From Leptospira paudalimensis (GTDB lineage: Bacteria > Spirochaetota > Leptospiria > Leptospirales > Leptospiraceae), in the NCBI RefSeq assembly GCF_026151345.1, contig NZ_JAMQPR010000001.1, positions 2,986,676-3,050,675 on the forward strand: 64,000 nt of DNA, given 5' to 3'. Shown here piece after piece: positions 36,264 to 45,235 of this stretch. Below the pieces are notes generated by a model that searched no databases, was not told where the DNA came from, and was given only the letters and a program-made list of their open reading frames with translations. Positions within the stretch are counted from its first letter, which is position 1. Every line of letters starts with the position of its first letter. Position numbers and translations under genes: made by a program.

Positions 36264-37624
36264 TGTTTTACCCTCTTTAAGGTAGATTCCAAATCAGATT
36301 TGGATTTTGTTTCTGTTATCACTCGAAAGATTGGTTCCGTATTGGAAGGTCGAATGTGGATCCAAGAATCGGAAACATACATCCACAATCCATCTTTATC
36401 GGAAATGAGTTTGGGAGAAAACTCAGATTGAAATTTTTCATATAAAGTTTCTAAAGACATTCCCTTTGCCAATGGGAAGGACTGTTTGTCCATATACAAG
36501 TTCGGTAACTCATCCATAAGTGCATCAATGGACTTCCCTGTTTCAGCCATGATATTTAGGATATGGGCAATGCCAGATAATGTATCACGACCAAAAGAAG
36601 GAATGTTTGGATCTATAATTCCACCATTCCCTTCTCCACCAAACACTGCTTTGGTTTTGATCATTTCTTCCACAACATTCGCTTCACCTACTTTACTTCG
36701 GATCACCTCTCCGCCAAAACGAGAGGTAACCTCTTCATTTAAAAAAGAAGTCGAAAGATTCACAACTACCTTCGATTTCTTTTTGTTTGATGAGAGAACA
36801 TTCATAAGGGCAAGAGGAAGAGTGTATTCTTCTGATATTGCTCCTCTTTTTGGAGTGAATAAAACTAACCTGTCAGCATCTGGATCAAGAGCAAAACCAA
36901 TATCTGCTTTGGATTTTTTAAAACTTGGTTCTACTGTTTTTAAAGCTGTCGCTGTAGGTTCTGGAGGACGAGGGAACGTTCCATCTGGTTTACAATTATG
37001 TGAGATTACTTTACAACCTAACATTTGTAAAAACTTGGGAACTACATAAGACCCAGCTCCACCCACTGCATCTACAAATACTGTGAACTTTTTCTTTTTG
37101 ATTTTGTTTACGTTCACTCGTTTTAAAACTGATGATAAATGTAATTCGATATAGTCTTCACCAGAATCAAGATAACCTTTAGGAGAAATTTGTTCTTTGG
37201 TATAACTTCCTGATTGCAGGATCGAAAGTAATTTTTGATTTTCTTCTGCCGAAAAGAAAAACCCTTTTTTGGAAATAAATTTAAAGGCATTCCATTCCAT
37301 TGGGTTGTGAGATGCAGAAATCATAATCCCACCGTTTGCTTTTGCTAAATTGACAACTGCTTTTGTTGTGGGTGTGGGAACAAGACCCAAGGTTAATACA
37401 GAACTTCCAGAGGCTAACAAAGCTGAGGTGAGAAGGGATTCTAAATAAGGGCCACTTGGCCTTGAGTCCCTACCAATCACTACAGTTCCACCATTCATGA
37501 TGGTTGCAAAGGATTTCGAAAAAGCGAGTGCTTCCTCCAATCCAAATCCTTGTCCAATTTTTCCCCGAACACCGGAGATCGAAATCATAAGGGAGGACAG
37601 ATCATACTCTTTTGTAAAATGCAT
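36248..37624 (-). CDS. glmM: Phosphoglucosamine/phosphohexose mutase family protein
   Basis: 458 aa. The catalytic phosphoserine lies in ISASHNP (Ser105), the metal site in DPDADRLVLF, the sugar-binding loop in GGEGNGGIIDP and the phosphate-binding loop in RPSNTEPIFRV, all from the alpha-D-phosphohexomutase family. Neighbouring glmS and the GlmU-like gene argue for glucosamine-6-P to glucosamine-1-P. Mutases of this group can also act on mannose or glucose phosphates, so the specificity is inferred. There is no clear SD for the ATG at 37624, and Met13 (37588) is another candidate start. It heads the minus-strand run. Confidence 0.82.
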   Translation of the reverse strand: MHFTKEYDLSSLMISISGVRGKIGQGFGLEEALAFSKSFATIMNGGTVVIGRDSRPSGPYLESLLTSALLASGSSVLTLGLVPTPTTKAVVNLAKANGGIMISASHNPMEWNAFKFISKKGFFFSAEENQKLLSILQSGSYTKEQISPKGYLDSGEDYIELHLSSVLKRVNVNKIKKKKFTVFVDAVGGAGSYVVPKFLQMLGCKVISHNCKPDGTFPRPPEPTATALKTVEPSFKKSKADIGFALDPDADRLVLFTPKRGAISEEYTLPLALMNVLSSNKKKSKVVVNLSTSFLNEEVTSRFGGEVIRSKVGEANVVEEMIKTKAVFGGEGNGGIIDPNIPSFGRDTLSGIAHILNIMAETGKSIDALMDELPNLYMDKQSFPLAKGMSLETLYEKFQSEFSPKLISDKDGLWMYVSDSWIHIRPSNTEPIFRVITETKSKSDLESTLKRVKQCVES

Positions 37625-37729
37625 ACAATACTATCAAGGCTCGTGGATTCGCACTGTAAGTCTATCTTTTTGCTTTGTGAGATGTGTCTGTGATGTGGAA
37701 ATAAAAAATAGAGTGTGAGGTAAACGGTT

Positions 37730-37802
37730 TGGGCGATGACAGGATTGAACTGCCGACCCGCTGCTTGTAAGGCAGCTGCTCTCCCAGCTGAGCTAATCGC
37801 CC
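37730..37802 (-). tRNA. tRNA-Val (anticodon UAC)
   Basis: 73 nt. The acceptor stem GGGCGAT pairs with ATCGCCC, the D arm is GCTC..GAGC-like, the anticodon stem GCTGC/GCAGC encloses the loop CTTACAA (UAC at 37769-37767) and the T arm is GTCGG/TTCAATC. The discriminator is A. The 3' CCA is not encoded. It sits between rpsT and glmM, all on the minus strand. Confidence 0.95.
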
Positions 37803-37856
37803 GTTGTTATGACCAGTAAATTAGGTGTTCGAATTCTGTAAATGAGAAATAGAAAT

Positions 37857-37881
37857 AAAAAAGGCCACACGGTGGTGGCCT
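37857..37881 (-). terminator. Rho-independent terminator of rpsT
   Basis: Minus strand aggccac / gtggcct stem (7 bp, 6-nt loop, GC-rich) runs into a T run (plus-strand A run at 37857-37862). It begins 25 bp after the rpsT stop. It separates rpsT from the tRNA. Confidence 0.85.
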
Positions 37882-37906
37882 CATTCCAAGGTGCTAAAAG
37901 CGAATG

Positions 37907-38182
37907 TTAGGCGGCTTTTGCCTCAATTGAATTGATGCGAAGTGCCATACGAGATTTTTTACGATCTGCATTTTTTTTATGGATGAGTTTTGTTTTCGCT
38001 GCACGGTCCAATTTTGAAGAAAGTTTTGAGAAAACAGATAATGCTTCCGTTTTGTCGCCAGACTTAATGGCCTTAATGAGAAGGCGTGCGTAAGTGCGTA
38101 ATTCACTACGGTCTTCCCCATTTCGCTCTTTTCTACGAGCAGTTCTACGGATGTCTTTTTTAGATGATTTTAAATTAGCCAA
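37907..38182 (-). CDS. rpsT: 30S ribosomal protein S20
   Basis: 91 aa, the usual S20 length. The start ANLKSSKKDIRRTARRKERN and the basic helical bundle identify it; S20 binds 16S rRNA helix 9/44. The initiator is TTG at 38182: there is no in-frame ATG upstream before a stop, and AGGGGA lies about 7 bp before. E. coli rpsT also begins with UUG, part of its autogenous translational control. A weak promoter (TTGACC 38239-38234, 19 bp, GATAAG) may lie upstream. The gene stands alone, with its own terminator. Confidence 0.96.
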   Translation of the reverse strand: MANLKSSKKDIRRTARRKERNGEDRSELRTYARLLIKAIKSGDKTEALSVFSKLSSKLDRAAKTKLIHKKNADRKKSRMALRINSIEAKAA

Positions 38183-38302
38183 GGAATGTCCCCTATGAGG
38201 AATTTTTACTTATCTTTTGAGTACCACTCTGACGGTCAAGGCGAAAGAGAAAAAAATGAGAACCAAATCCCCCGGCTCGAACCTCCTTCCTAAGAGGTTT
38301 GT

Positions 38303-38587
38303 ATGTTTTCTGCACTGATCTGGATTGATTCCGAACTCTACAAAATTTTGAAAGAGCGCCACTTAGACCTCGGTCTTGTCATAAAAATGGCTATCTTATC
38401 CTTAAAGTTAGAGGGTTTGGAACCTGGGGTCTTTCCGAGAGGTGAGATGGGGCATTATGAGAGGTTGGAATTATCGAGGTATGATTTTTTTACATTAAGT
38501 ATGATTTCTAGGGAGAAGGAAGTTGACCCGAACGTGTTACTCTCATATGCTTTCACAGAAGCTTTGTTGGAAATTTTACGATTGTGA
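38303..38587 (+). CDS. 94-aa protein of unknown function, first gene of an overlapping cluster
   Basis: The ATG at 38303 opens a compact protein (MFSALIWIDSELYKILKERH...). Predicted features are alternating helices with Leu/Ile/Phe, no signal peptide or TM and no recognisable family. It resembles small regulator-sized proteins such as RHH folds but without a visible signature. It overlaps the next gene by GTGA, so the two are translationally coupled. Confidence is moderate because the overlap and frame-keeping argue for a gene, though the protein itself is not identified. Confidence 0.6.
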   Translation: MFSALIWIDSELYKILKERHLDLGLVIKMAILSLKLEGLEPGVFPRGEMGHYERLELSRYDFFTLSMISREKEVDPNVLLSYAFTEALLEILRL

Positions 38588-39723
38588 CTCCTGAAAGATC
38601 AAAATATCATTATATAAAAATTGATTCGATTTCAGAAATCGACCCACTTAAATTATCCATTTCACAAATCCAACAACGTTATATTGATAAAGATAACAAT
38701 CGTTATGCCCTGAGATTCAACAAAGAAATCCGTAGGATTGAGATCCTAAAACTAGTTGGGAATCATTTTGAACTTGTCCCTCACCACCAAACAACAAATC
38801 CCAAAGGGGAAGGAACATCAAACGAGACAAAATCTGGTAACCAAACTCCGCCTCCTCCACCCATCATTTCAGAGGACCTAAGGGCAAATCCAATTTTAGG
38901 GAAATTAATTTCCACACCAGACCCAAAACCAACCACACCTGAAAAAACCTCCAAAACAATTGAGATTTCCAAAGACAAACTTTCTCCAGTTGTTGAGGAA
39001 AACCTGATGCGTGAGGATGTGGATTTGGATATCTTTGATGGGGAAGAACCTCCGAAACCAGAAGAAACTCTCTCACACGAAGGTCTGTTAAATACACCCG
39101 AACCTCCTAAACCTGAGGAAGACATTGACCACACTCAAATCAATGCAAACACCAGACTCGAAGAAGGAACCGGGGAAAAAACGGCCCAACAACGAATTGA
39201 TGATTTTTTAAAAATCATCGCCACTTACAGAGAAAGAATCACTGCCATCATTCGTAACTTACAATCCTCTCGTATTTTTGAGCTCACTGGGGACCCTTCC
39301 GAAAATAAAAATATTGTAGGGAATTTTTCCAGAGAAATGGAAGCAACGGTTTTTGAAGCCATCGATAAAATGATCGATTTGCATAAGGAAATGACCTCTT
39401 ATCCTCGTCCAATTACCTATTACATTTCCAAAGCACCTGTGGAAAAACGGGAAGAGATGAAGTTAATCGAATCGGATAAGGAAAAATTAAACAACCTACA
39501 CTTGTTTGAAATGCAAAGGCATACCGATGCGATCATCAAAGATCTTAAAAAATTGAGTTTGCAGTTATTGAATATATTGAATCTCAAAAATGAAATTCAA
39601 GTTAAACAATTACAGTATGCAAACCAATTAATGTTTGTAGATGCAAAGAACGCGTCTCTATATTTTGCACAGGATTTAGACAAAACCATTTTGGAAATTG
39701 AAAACTGGAAACAATCGAAATGA
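38584..39723 (+). CDS. 379-aa protein with Pro-rich linker and helical C-terminus, unknown
   Basis: Start is GTG at 38584, overlapping the previous stop (GTGA). Residues 1-60 form a small folded part. Residues about 75-190 are a Pro/Glu/Lys-rich disordered linker (TPPPPPIISED; EEPPKPEETL). Residues about 210-379 are strongly helical with heptad-like stretches (ATYRERITAIIRNLQSS; LQLLNILNLKNEIQVKQ), probably a coiled coil. No TM or signal peptide, so cytosolic. It overlaps the next gene by ATGA. I cannot name it; an adaptor or scaffold is plausible from the layout. Confidence 0.6.
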   Translation: MTPERSKYHYIKIDSISEIDPLKLSISQIQQRYIDKDNNRYALRFNKEIRRIEILKLVGNHFELVPHHQTTNPKGEGTSNETKSGNQTPPPPPIISEDLRANPILGKLISTPDPKPTTPEKTSKTIEISKDKLSPVVEENLMREDVDLDIFDGEEPPKPEETLSHEGLLNTPEPPKPEEDIDHTQINANTRLEEGTGEKTAQQRIDDFLKIIATYRERITAIIRNLQSSRIFELTGDPSENKNIVGNFSREMEATVFEAIDKMIDLHKEMTSYPRPITYYISKAPVEKREEMKLIESDKEKLNNLHLFEMQRHTDAIIKDLKKLSLQLLNILNLKNEIQVKQLQYANQLMFVDAKNASLYFAQDLDKTILEIENWKQSK

Positions 39724-40514
39724 AAGAACTGTCAGAAGCAGAAACAAAAGCCATATTAGAAAAAATACGATCAGAATATAGAGAACATGGAAAACTCAAT
39801 CCTAAGGCATTTGACCAAACAGGCTTTGAACAACGATACTTACAAGTATTGAAACTTCGTGGAAACATTTCAAAATTTCTCACAGAAGAAGTTACTTTTT
39901 TAGAACAACTCAAATCAAAATTCCAAGAACTTGCTGCCAAAAAAGAAGCTGCAAAAGCCCAAACACTCAATCGTATTATGGATGAGTCGATTGAGAAATT
40001 AGCCAATTATAAAAAGGTAGACTTCCATCCGTTGGCAAAAGTGGAAACTCGATATTTTTATGGCGCTATGTTGGATTTTACAGAAATCGAACTGCCTGTT
40101 CTCATTTATGTTTTTAAGGGAACACCTGAATACTCACATTTACAAGATGCAGTTTTACAAGTGGAACGAATTGGACTCACTCGCCGAGGATTACCTTCCA
40201 TGAAAATGCAAGAGTTCATGAAAACCTTGTTAGATGCGAATGGCAATGCTATCGTGATTGAAAAGGCATCTCAAAATCTTTTAAAAGATGGCTGTATTGC
40301 CCTAAAGAATATCATTGTTGCTGTCCAAGACTTAGTGGCAAAAAACAGAATTAATCCAGACATGATTGTGCAAGTGAATGAAAAAGAATACCCAAATGCC
40401 TTTAATGCATACAACGGCAAAAAGTTTGGGGAAAGTTTGAACCGTATCACTGAACGATGCAAACAAATCATACAAGATTTTCGAATGAATGCGTTGATGA
40501 ATATCGAAGGTTGA
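39720..40514 (+). CDS. 264-aa cytosolic protein, unknown
   Basis: ATG at 39720 overlapping the previous stop by ATGA. The N-terminal third is helical and coiled-coil-like (LEQLKSKFQELAAKKEAAKA). Then comes a mixed alpha/beta region (VETRYFYGAMLDFTEIELPVLIYVF, in two parts VETRYFYGAMLDF and TEIELPVLIYVF) and helices to the end. No enzyme motif, no membrane segment. It ends 15 bp before the thiolase-fold gene, so the four genes 38303-42056 look like one transcript ending at the bidirectional terminator. The family is unrecognised. Confidence 0.6.
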   Translation: MKELSEAETKAILEKIRSEYREHGKLNPKAFDQTGFEQRYLQVLKLRGNISKFLTEEVTFLEQLKSKFQELAAKKEAAKAQTLNRIMDESIEKLANYKKVDFHPLAKVETRYFYGAMLDFTEIELPVLIYVFKGTPEYSHLQDAVLQVERIGLTRRGLPSMKMQEFMKTLLDANGNAIVIEKASQNLLKDGCIALKNIIVAVQDLVAKNRINPDMIVQVNEKEYPNAFNAYNGKKFGESLNRITERCKQIIQDFRMNALMNIEG

Positions 40515-40529
40515 TTCAAATGTGGCTTC

Positions 40530-42056
40530 ATGGACCCTATTTTACTTGGTGTCAGCGACACAATTGAATCAGAATTTGATGCGGAAGTTTATAAAAAACT
40601 AACTTCCCTCGAGAAATACCATTCCTTACTTTTTAACTCAGTAGACAAACTGTTTGGATTCTTAGGAACCAATAGAGACACCATCAAACCCTACCTTACC
40701 GATTTTGTCTCAGTCGAAGCGCAGTCCCTCGGCAGAGAAGGGTATGGGTTTACGATTAAAGATGCAAACGATATGGGATTTGGAGGTCTTGCCTGCCATA
40801 CGGTGGACCTAGGTGGGGCAAGTGTGGGTGGGGCAATCCAACAAGCTCATACGATTGTAAAAGCCAATCCCTATGCTGTGGTTCTTGTAGCTGCAGCTGA
40901 TATTCCAAAGTCAGTGTTCAAACAGGTATCCGACTTAAAACGACTCACAGCGACTGTTTGTCATAAAGATTGGGAGATGCCGTATGGAGCTACACTCATT
41001 GGTCTCTATTCACTGTTATGTGAACGGATGATGTTCGATACTGGTGTGACAAGTGATGACTTGGAAGAGATCACAAAACACTTTCGATCATTAGCAGAAA
41101 CCAATCCTCGTGCCTTCCAATACCAAAAACCATTGGTGGAGAAACAACTAAAGAAACCACTTTCAGGGGTTTATAGCACGCCGATGATTGCCATAGTCAC
41201 GGATCATGGATTTGCTACCCTCATTACGTCTGAGGCCATGAAACAGAAGTTAATTGAAAATAAGGTGATAAAATCTGATGCCAAACACATCTATGTGATT
41301 GGTTCTGGACATAGTGCTCATGCCGAATACCTCATCCAAAAAAAGGATTTAAAAAGCCCTGCTGGCCTTGCTTGTGAAAGGGCAGTTGCTTCCAGTGGAA
41401 TCAATCGATCGGAGATTGAATATGCGTGGATTTATGATTGTTTTACAGGGATGATCATCCATGAGGCTTCTTTGTATTTTGGAGTGTCTCCCAAAGAAAC
41501 AGCCACTGCCCTTCGCCAAGGGAAAATCTCCAATGGAACAAAGGAGATCCCTATCAATTTAGGTGGTGGGATTTTAAATTACCAAGCAGCGATGGCACTC
41601 TCTGGTGCAACTGGACTTGTGGATGTCTGTAGCCAATATGGACTTTCTGTCCATCCTCTGCCAAATGGTTTGAGTGAACCACCTAAGGTGAGTTTGCTTG
41701 GAGGCAATGGTGGGATTGATAGCATCAATTCTGTGATCCTTTTTTCCAAAGACAAAATCGAAAAAACACCAAAAGAACCTATGAACTTAAAACCATTAGA
41801 GGTGAATGTTCCAAGTCCCAAGGAAAAGGAAAAAGCCACCATTCTTTCTGCGACGACAATTTACTTCAACCCAGGCGGAGAAAAAAAACCACCGTATCTC
41901 ATTGTCTGTTCGACCAAAGAGAATGGAGAAATGGTACTTACCAATCTTTATGACAAAGAAGGAAAAGAGATCGTATCGAAGGATGGATTGGAACTTGGAA
42001 AAACCAAAGTGGAATTCCAAGTGATCGATGGTAAAATCCAAGCAGTGGTGGTGTAA
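40530..42056 (+). CDS. Thiolase-fold protein lacking the nucleophilic cysteine (SCP2/lipid-transfer-like)
   Basis: 508 aa. Thiolase-fold features: the segment AVVLVAAADIPK, the loop WIYDCFTGMIIHEASLYFG and the end INLGGGILNYQAAMALSGATGLVD plus LLGGNGGID (the second split from the first). Where thiolases have the nucleophilic Cys, this protein reads DLGGASVGGAIQQ, with Ala97 at the position. The C-terminal ~90 aa (from about 420) are an OB-like beta domain. A lyase/aldolase or a non-catalytic lipid-transfer role resembling Ltp2-type proteins is more likely than acetyl-CoA acetyltransfer. The start ATG at 40530 has no good SD. Confidence 0.7.
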   Translation: MDPILLGVSDTIESEFDAEVYKKLTSLEKYHSLLFNSVDKLFGFLGTNRDTIKPYLTDFVSVEAQSLGREGYGFTIKDANDMGFGGLACHTVDLGGASVGGAIQQAHTIVKANPYAVVLVAAADIPKSVFKQVSDLKRLTATVCHKDWEMPYGATLIGLYSLLCERMMFDTGVTSDDLEEITKHFRSLAETNPRAFQYQKPLVEKQLKKPLSGVYSTPMIAIVTDHGFATLITSEAMKQKLIENKVIKSDAKHIYVIGSGHSAHAEYLIQKKDLKSPAGLACERAVASSGINRSEIEYAWIYDCFTGMIIHEASLYFGVSPKETATALRQGKISNGTKEIPINLGGGILNYQAAMALSGATGLVDVCSQYGLSVHPLPNGLSEPPKVSLLGGNGGIDSINSVILFSKDKIEKTPKEPMNLKPLEVNVPSPKEKEKATILSATTIYFNPGGEKKPPYLIVCSTKENGEMVLTNLYDKEGKEIVSKDGLELGKTKVEFQVIDGKIQAVVV

Positions 42057-42062
42057 GGATAC

Positions 42063-42103
42063 AAAAAAACCAGTGAGGATTGTTTGTCCTTCACTGGTTT
42101 TTT
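42063..42103. terminator. Bidirectional Rho-independent terminator
   Basis: aaccagtga (42068-42076) pairs with tcactggtt (42091-42099), extended by gga/tcc with one bulge, and the loop is ttgtttg. Six Ts follow on the plus strand, and seven As precede the stem, giving a T run in the minus direction too. It serves the thiolase-fold gene (plus) and pheS (minus). Confidence 0.9.
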
Positions 42104-42165
42104 CTGATCATCGATTCAAGTACGGATTGAATTGAATCCTATCCTATCGCTTTGTAGCTTCCTAA

Positions 42166-43191
42166 CTAAAACTGTTTCAAAAAACGTAAGTTCCCTGATT
42201 GGAAATAACGGATGTCATGGATTCCGTAACGCATCATCACCAATCGGTCAAGTCCGAGTCCAAAGGCAAACCCTGTCCATTTTTTGGAATCAAGACCAGC
42301 GGCTTCTAAGACATTCGGATGGACTAACCCACAAGGGAGAAGTTCGAGCCAACCCGATTGTTTGCAAACACTACACCCATCTCCATTACAAACAAGGCAA
42401 TTGATATCGAGTTCAAACCCTGGTTCCACAAACGGAAAGTAACCGGGGCGAAGTCTTGTTTTGATTTCCTTACGGAACACACGAGAGAGAAGTGTCTCCA
42501 TCGTATAAATCAAATGGGCAACGGAGATATTTTCTCCCACTACCATTCCTTCTACTTGGTAAAAGGTATTTTCATGAGAGGCGTCCACTTCTTCATACCG
42601 AAATACACGACCAGGTGCAATGATACGGAAAGGTGGTTTTAGTTTTCGTAGGGCACGTACTTGGATGGCGGATGTATGAGTTCGAAGTAAATTGCCATCC
42701 ACTGTATAAAACGTATCTTGCATATCACGTGCAGGGTGGTCGTCCGTAAAGTTTAAGGCAGCAAAATTGTTTTCATCCGTTTCCACTTCGGGTCCATCCA
42801 TCACAGAAAAACCCATCGAAGTGAAGATATCTTCGATCTCGTATTGGATTTGGGAAATAGGATGTAAACTCCCTCTTTCTTTTTTAGGAAGTGGGCGGAG
42901 TGTATCAAAAAATTCCTTACCCAATTGGTTCTCATAAAAACTTTCTTTGAGGGAAATTCGTTTGGTTTCAACAAAGGATTCAAGCCGCGTTTGAGCTTCG
43001 TTTGCTTCTTTTCCGACCGTCTTTTTTTCTTCCACAGTTAGAGACGCAAGGCCCTTAAGGACAGAGGTAAGTTTTCCCTTTTTACCAAGGAACTGATTTT
43101 TAAATGCATCTAACTCTTGTTCATTCGTTGCAGAACTTAATACAGTTTCTGCCTCTTTGACGAGTGATGCGATTTCTTGGGATAGGCTCAT
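42166..43191 (-). CDS. pheS: Phenylalanine-tRNA ligase alpha subunit
   Basis: 341 aa. The N-terminal coiled coil (1-85) is followed by a class II aaRS core with motif 2 ([23 protein letters not shown], as [13 protein letters not shown] and [10 protein letters not shown]) and motif 3 ([15 protein letters not shown]). [12 protein letters not shown] is the PheS substrate-loop signature. A small insert with CLVC and CSVC pairs before WLELLPCG looks like a zinc knuckle, known in some PheS lineages. pheT is not in the window. It is the last gene of the operon, overlapping mpl by ATGA, and ends at the bidirectional terminator. Confidence 0.96.
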   Translation of the reverse strand: MSLSQEIASLVKEAETVLSSATNEQELDAFKNQFLGKKGKLTSVLKGLASLTVEEKKTVGKEANEAQTRLESFVETKRISLKESFYENQLGKEFFDTLRPLPKKERGSLHPISQIQYEIEDIFTSMGFSVMDGPEVETDENNFAALNFTDDHPARDMQDTFYTVDGNLLRTHTSAIQVRALRKLKPPFRIIAPGRVFRYEEVDASHENTFYQVEGMVVGENISVAHLIYTMETLLSRVFRKEIKTRLRPGYFPFVEPGFELDINCLVCNGDGCSVCKQSGWLELLPCGLVHPNVLEAAGLDSKKWTGFAFGLGLDRLVMMRYGIHDIRYFQSGNLRFLKQF

Positions 43192-44582
43192 ATTGATTCT
43201 CGTGATTCCATTAAGGATTTTAGTTCAGAATAAATTCCACCAAACGCACCATTCGACATGGCAAGGATGATGAGTTTGTCATTTTTGTATTTTGGTAATA
43301 TCTTTTTTAAAAGTGAAGGAATGTCTTTAGGAGATGGAGCGTAAACAGACTCTTTTTTGGTATTGGTTTTGATGTCCTTTACCAATTTTTTCACATTGAG
43401 ACGAAAAGACTTACTCACTTTGTCTACTTGGTAAACTTCTGTGACAATACTCACATCACTTCCTTTGAAACATTTGGCAAAATCATCTTGGAACACATTT
43501 CTGTGAGAAGTAGCACTTCTTGGTTCAAAAAGAGAAATGATTTTGTAACCAGGATAGGCTTCTTTATGTGCTTTGATGGTTTCCTGGATGGCAACAGGGT
43601 GGTGGGCAAAGTCTTCCACAAGTAAACTCATGTCGGACACATATAGGTTTTCTTGTCTACGTTTGACACCAGGGAATGTTTCCACTGCTTCCAAAATTTC
43701 TTTTCGTTTTTGGGGGGCAATTTCCAAACAAACACGTACTGCTACTTCCACATTTCGGTAGTTATGTGATCCAATCAGAGATGGTTTTAACTTGGATTTA
43801 GTGCGGATCTCTGTTAAAATTCCTTTTTCATATTTAAAAATGGAATTTTTATCGCCTAACTCAAACGTTTCGACAGGTGCATGTTGGTAGTCTTTTGTAA
43901 TATCACTTAAATTTTTGGATCCTTTCCAATAAAAAACCTTCCCACGACTAGGAACTAAGTTTAACAACCGTTTGAACATGACTTTGATAGCATCCAAATT
44001 GGCAAAAATATCAGCATGGTCAAAGTCAAGTGCGTTCATTACAAGGTAATAAGGTCTATAGTGTAAAAACTTGGAACTTTTATCAAAGAAAGCAGAATCA
44101 TATTCATCACCTTCGATGACAAAATAATCTCCCTCTCCTAGAGCAAATCCAGGGAATCCATCTTTTCGAATTCCACCTACAAAGAGGCCGGGTTTGAGTC
44201 CAATGGATTCCAAAATCCAATGTGTGAGAAAGGTGGTAGTGGTTTTGCCATGAGTCCCAGAAATCACGATTGGTTTTTTCCCTTTCAGAAAAAAATGTCC
44301 AATGGCTTCCGCCATACTCATGTATTCAATCCCTGTGTTTAATACTTCTTCGACCTCTGGATTTCCACGAGAGATGGCATTGCCTATGATGACAAGGTCT
44401 GCCCCTTTTACATTCTCTTTGCGATAACCAGATTTAGGTGAAAGACCCCACTCCTCTAATTTATCAGACATTGGAGGGTATAGGTTTTGGTCTGAACCAG
44501 AAACATCATGACCTTGTTGTTTGAGCATATATGCTAAATTGCCCATGGCAATTCCGCCGATTCCGACCAAAAATATCTTCAA
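43188..44582 (-). CDS. mpl: UDP-N-acetylmuramate:L-alanyl-gamma-D-glutamyl-meso-diaminopimelate ligase
   Basis: 464 aa. The Mur-ligase P-loop [10 protein letters not shown], the metal/substrate Glu in [12 protein letters not shown], the [12 protein letters not shown] block and the late FPGVKRRQE and DFAHHP motifs match Mpl, which recycles the cell-wall tripeptide L-Ala-gamma-D-Glu-meso-Dap onto UDP-MurNAc. The Rossmann start [11 protein letters not shown] is also present. MurC is the closest alternative, but KRRQE and DFAHHP argue for Mpl. It overlaps pheS and the Yip1-like gene by ATGA, in a seven-gene operon. Confidence 0.9.
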   Translation of the reverse strand: MKIFLVGIGGIAMGNLAYMLKQQGHDVSGSDQNLYPPMSDKLEEWGLSPKSGYRKENVKGADLVIIGNAISRGNPEVEEVLNTGIEYMSMAEAIGHFFLKGKKPIVISGTHGKTTTTFLTHWILESIGLKPGLFVGGIRKDGFPGFALGEGDYFVIEGDEYDSAFFDKSSKFLHYRPYYLVMNALDFDHADIFANLDAIKVMFKRLLNLVPSRGKVFYWKGSKNLSDITKDYQHAPVETFELGDKNSIFKYEKGILTEIRTKSKLKPSLIGSHNYRNVEVAVRVCLEIAPQKRKEILEAVETFPGVKRRQENLYVSDMSLLVEDFAHHPVAIQETIKAHKEAYPGYKIISLFEPRSATSHRNVFQDDFAKCFKGSDVSIVTEVYQVDKVSKSFRLNVKKLVKDIKTNTKKESVYAPSPKDIPSLLKKILPKYKNDKLIILAMSNGAFGGIYSELKSLMESRESI

Positions 44583-45235
44583 AAGAGTACCGTCCTAATG
44601 AGGTTATAAAGGAATAAAGGAATCGAAAGTAGAACCAAAAAGAATAAGACTACTTTCATTAAAAAAAACAAAAAATCAAAAGAACTCCAAGTCCTTCGAA
44701 TGGATAAATAAAAATAAGACAAATGTAAAGAATATAGGAAACCAACGGCTAACATAAACAAGGGGATTGGTGCAGGGAAAATCCAAAAGATTGATGTAGC
44801 AGTAAATGCCAAAAAGGATATGATAAAGACATGAGGTTCAGGTCCCTCCCAATCTTTTGTACGATCACGCATTTGGTGGTACATCCGAAAACTATCCACA
44901 AGGCGAATGACAAAATAGAATCCAAGGTAAAAAAAGAAAACAGTTCCAACCCCTTGGGTATAAGTGAGTCTTGTTTCCTCTTCCACAAACGAAACTTTAA
45001 AAATCAGAATTTGGATGCAATTACCTAGAAACTTGGCAATCGGTGCCAGTAACATCAACTGCAAATGAGCAAACCATAGGTCACGCCCACCCAAATCTGC
45101 TTTGTGGTAATACGATTCGAAAGCAGACATCGGGGAATAAAACAAATCACGGATGAGTTGCATCCGTTGTGTGATGGTTGAAACTTTTTGCACCTTATTG
45201 GATTTTCTGGTTGGGACGCTCGTATCGGGAAGCAC
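44579..45235 (-). CDS. Yip1-like membrane protein, unknown function
   Basis: 218 aa. Start GTG at 45235; a GTG at 45193 after the upstream stop is also possible. About five TM helices, beginning near residue 60 ([19 protein letters not shown]), and an N-terminal amphipathic helix [17 protein letters not shown] of the YIP1 type (the phrase FYSPxxAFE is usual). No catalytic motif. It overlaps mpl by ATGA and the DUF4340-like gene by 41 bp (or not at all with the later start). Function unknown. Confidence 0.65.
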   Translation of the reverse strand: MLPDTSVPTRKSNKVQKVSTITQRMQLIRDLFYSPMSAFESYYHKADLGGRDLWFAHLQLMLLAPIAKFLGNCIQILIFKVSFVEEETRLTYTQGVGTVFFFYLGFYFVIRLVDSFRMYHQMRDRTKDWEGPEPHVFIISFLAFTATSIFWIFPAPIPLFMLAVGFLYSLHLSYFYLSIRRTWSSFDFLFFLMKVVLFFLVLLSIPLFLYNLIRTVLF

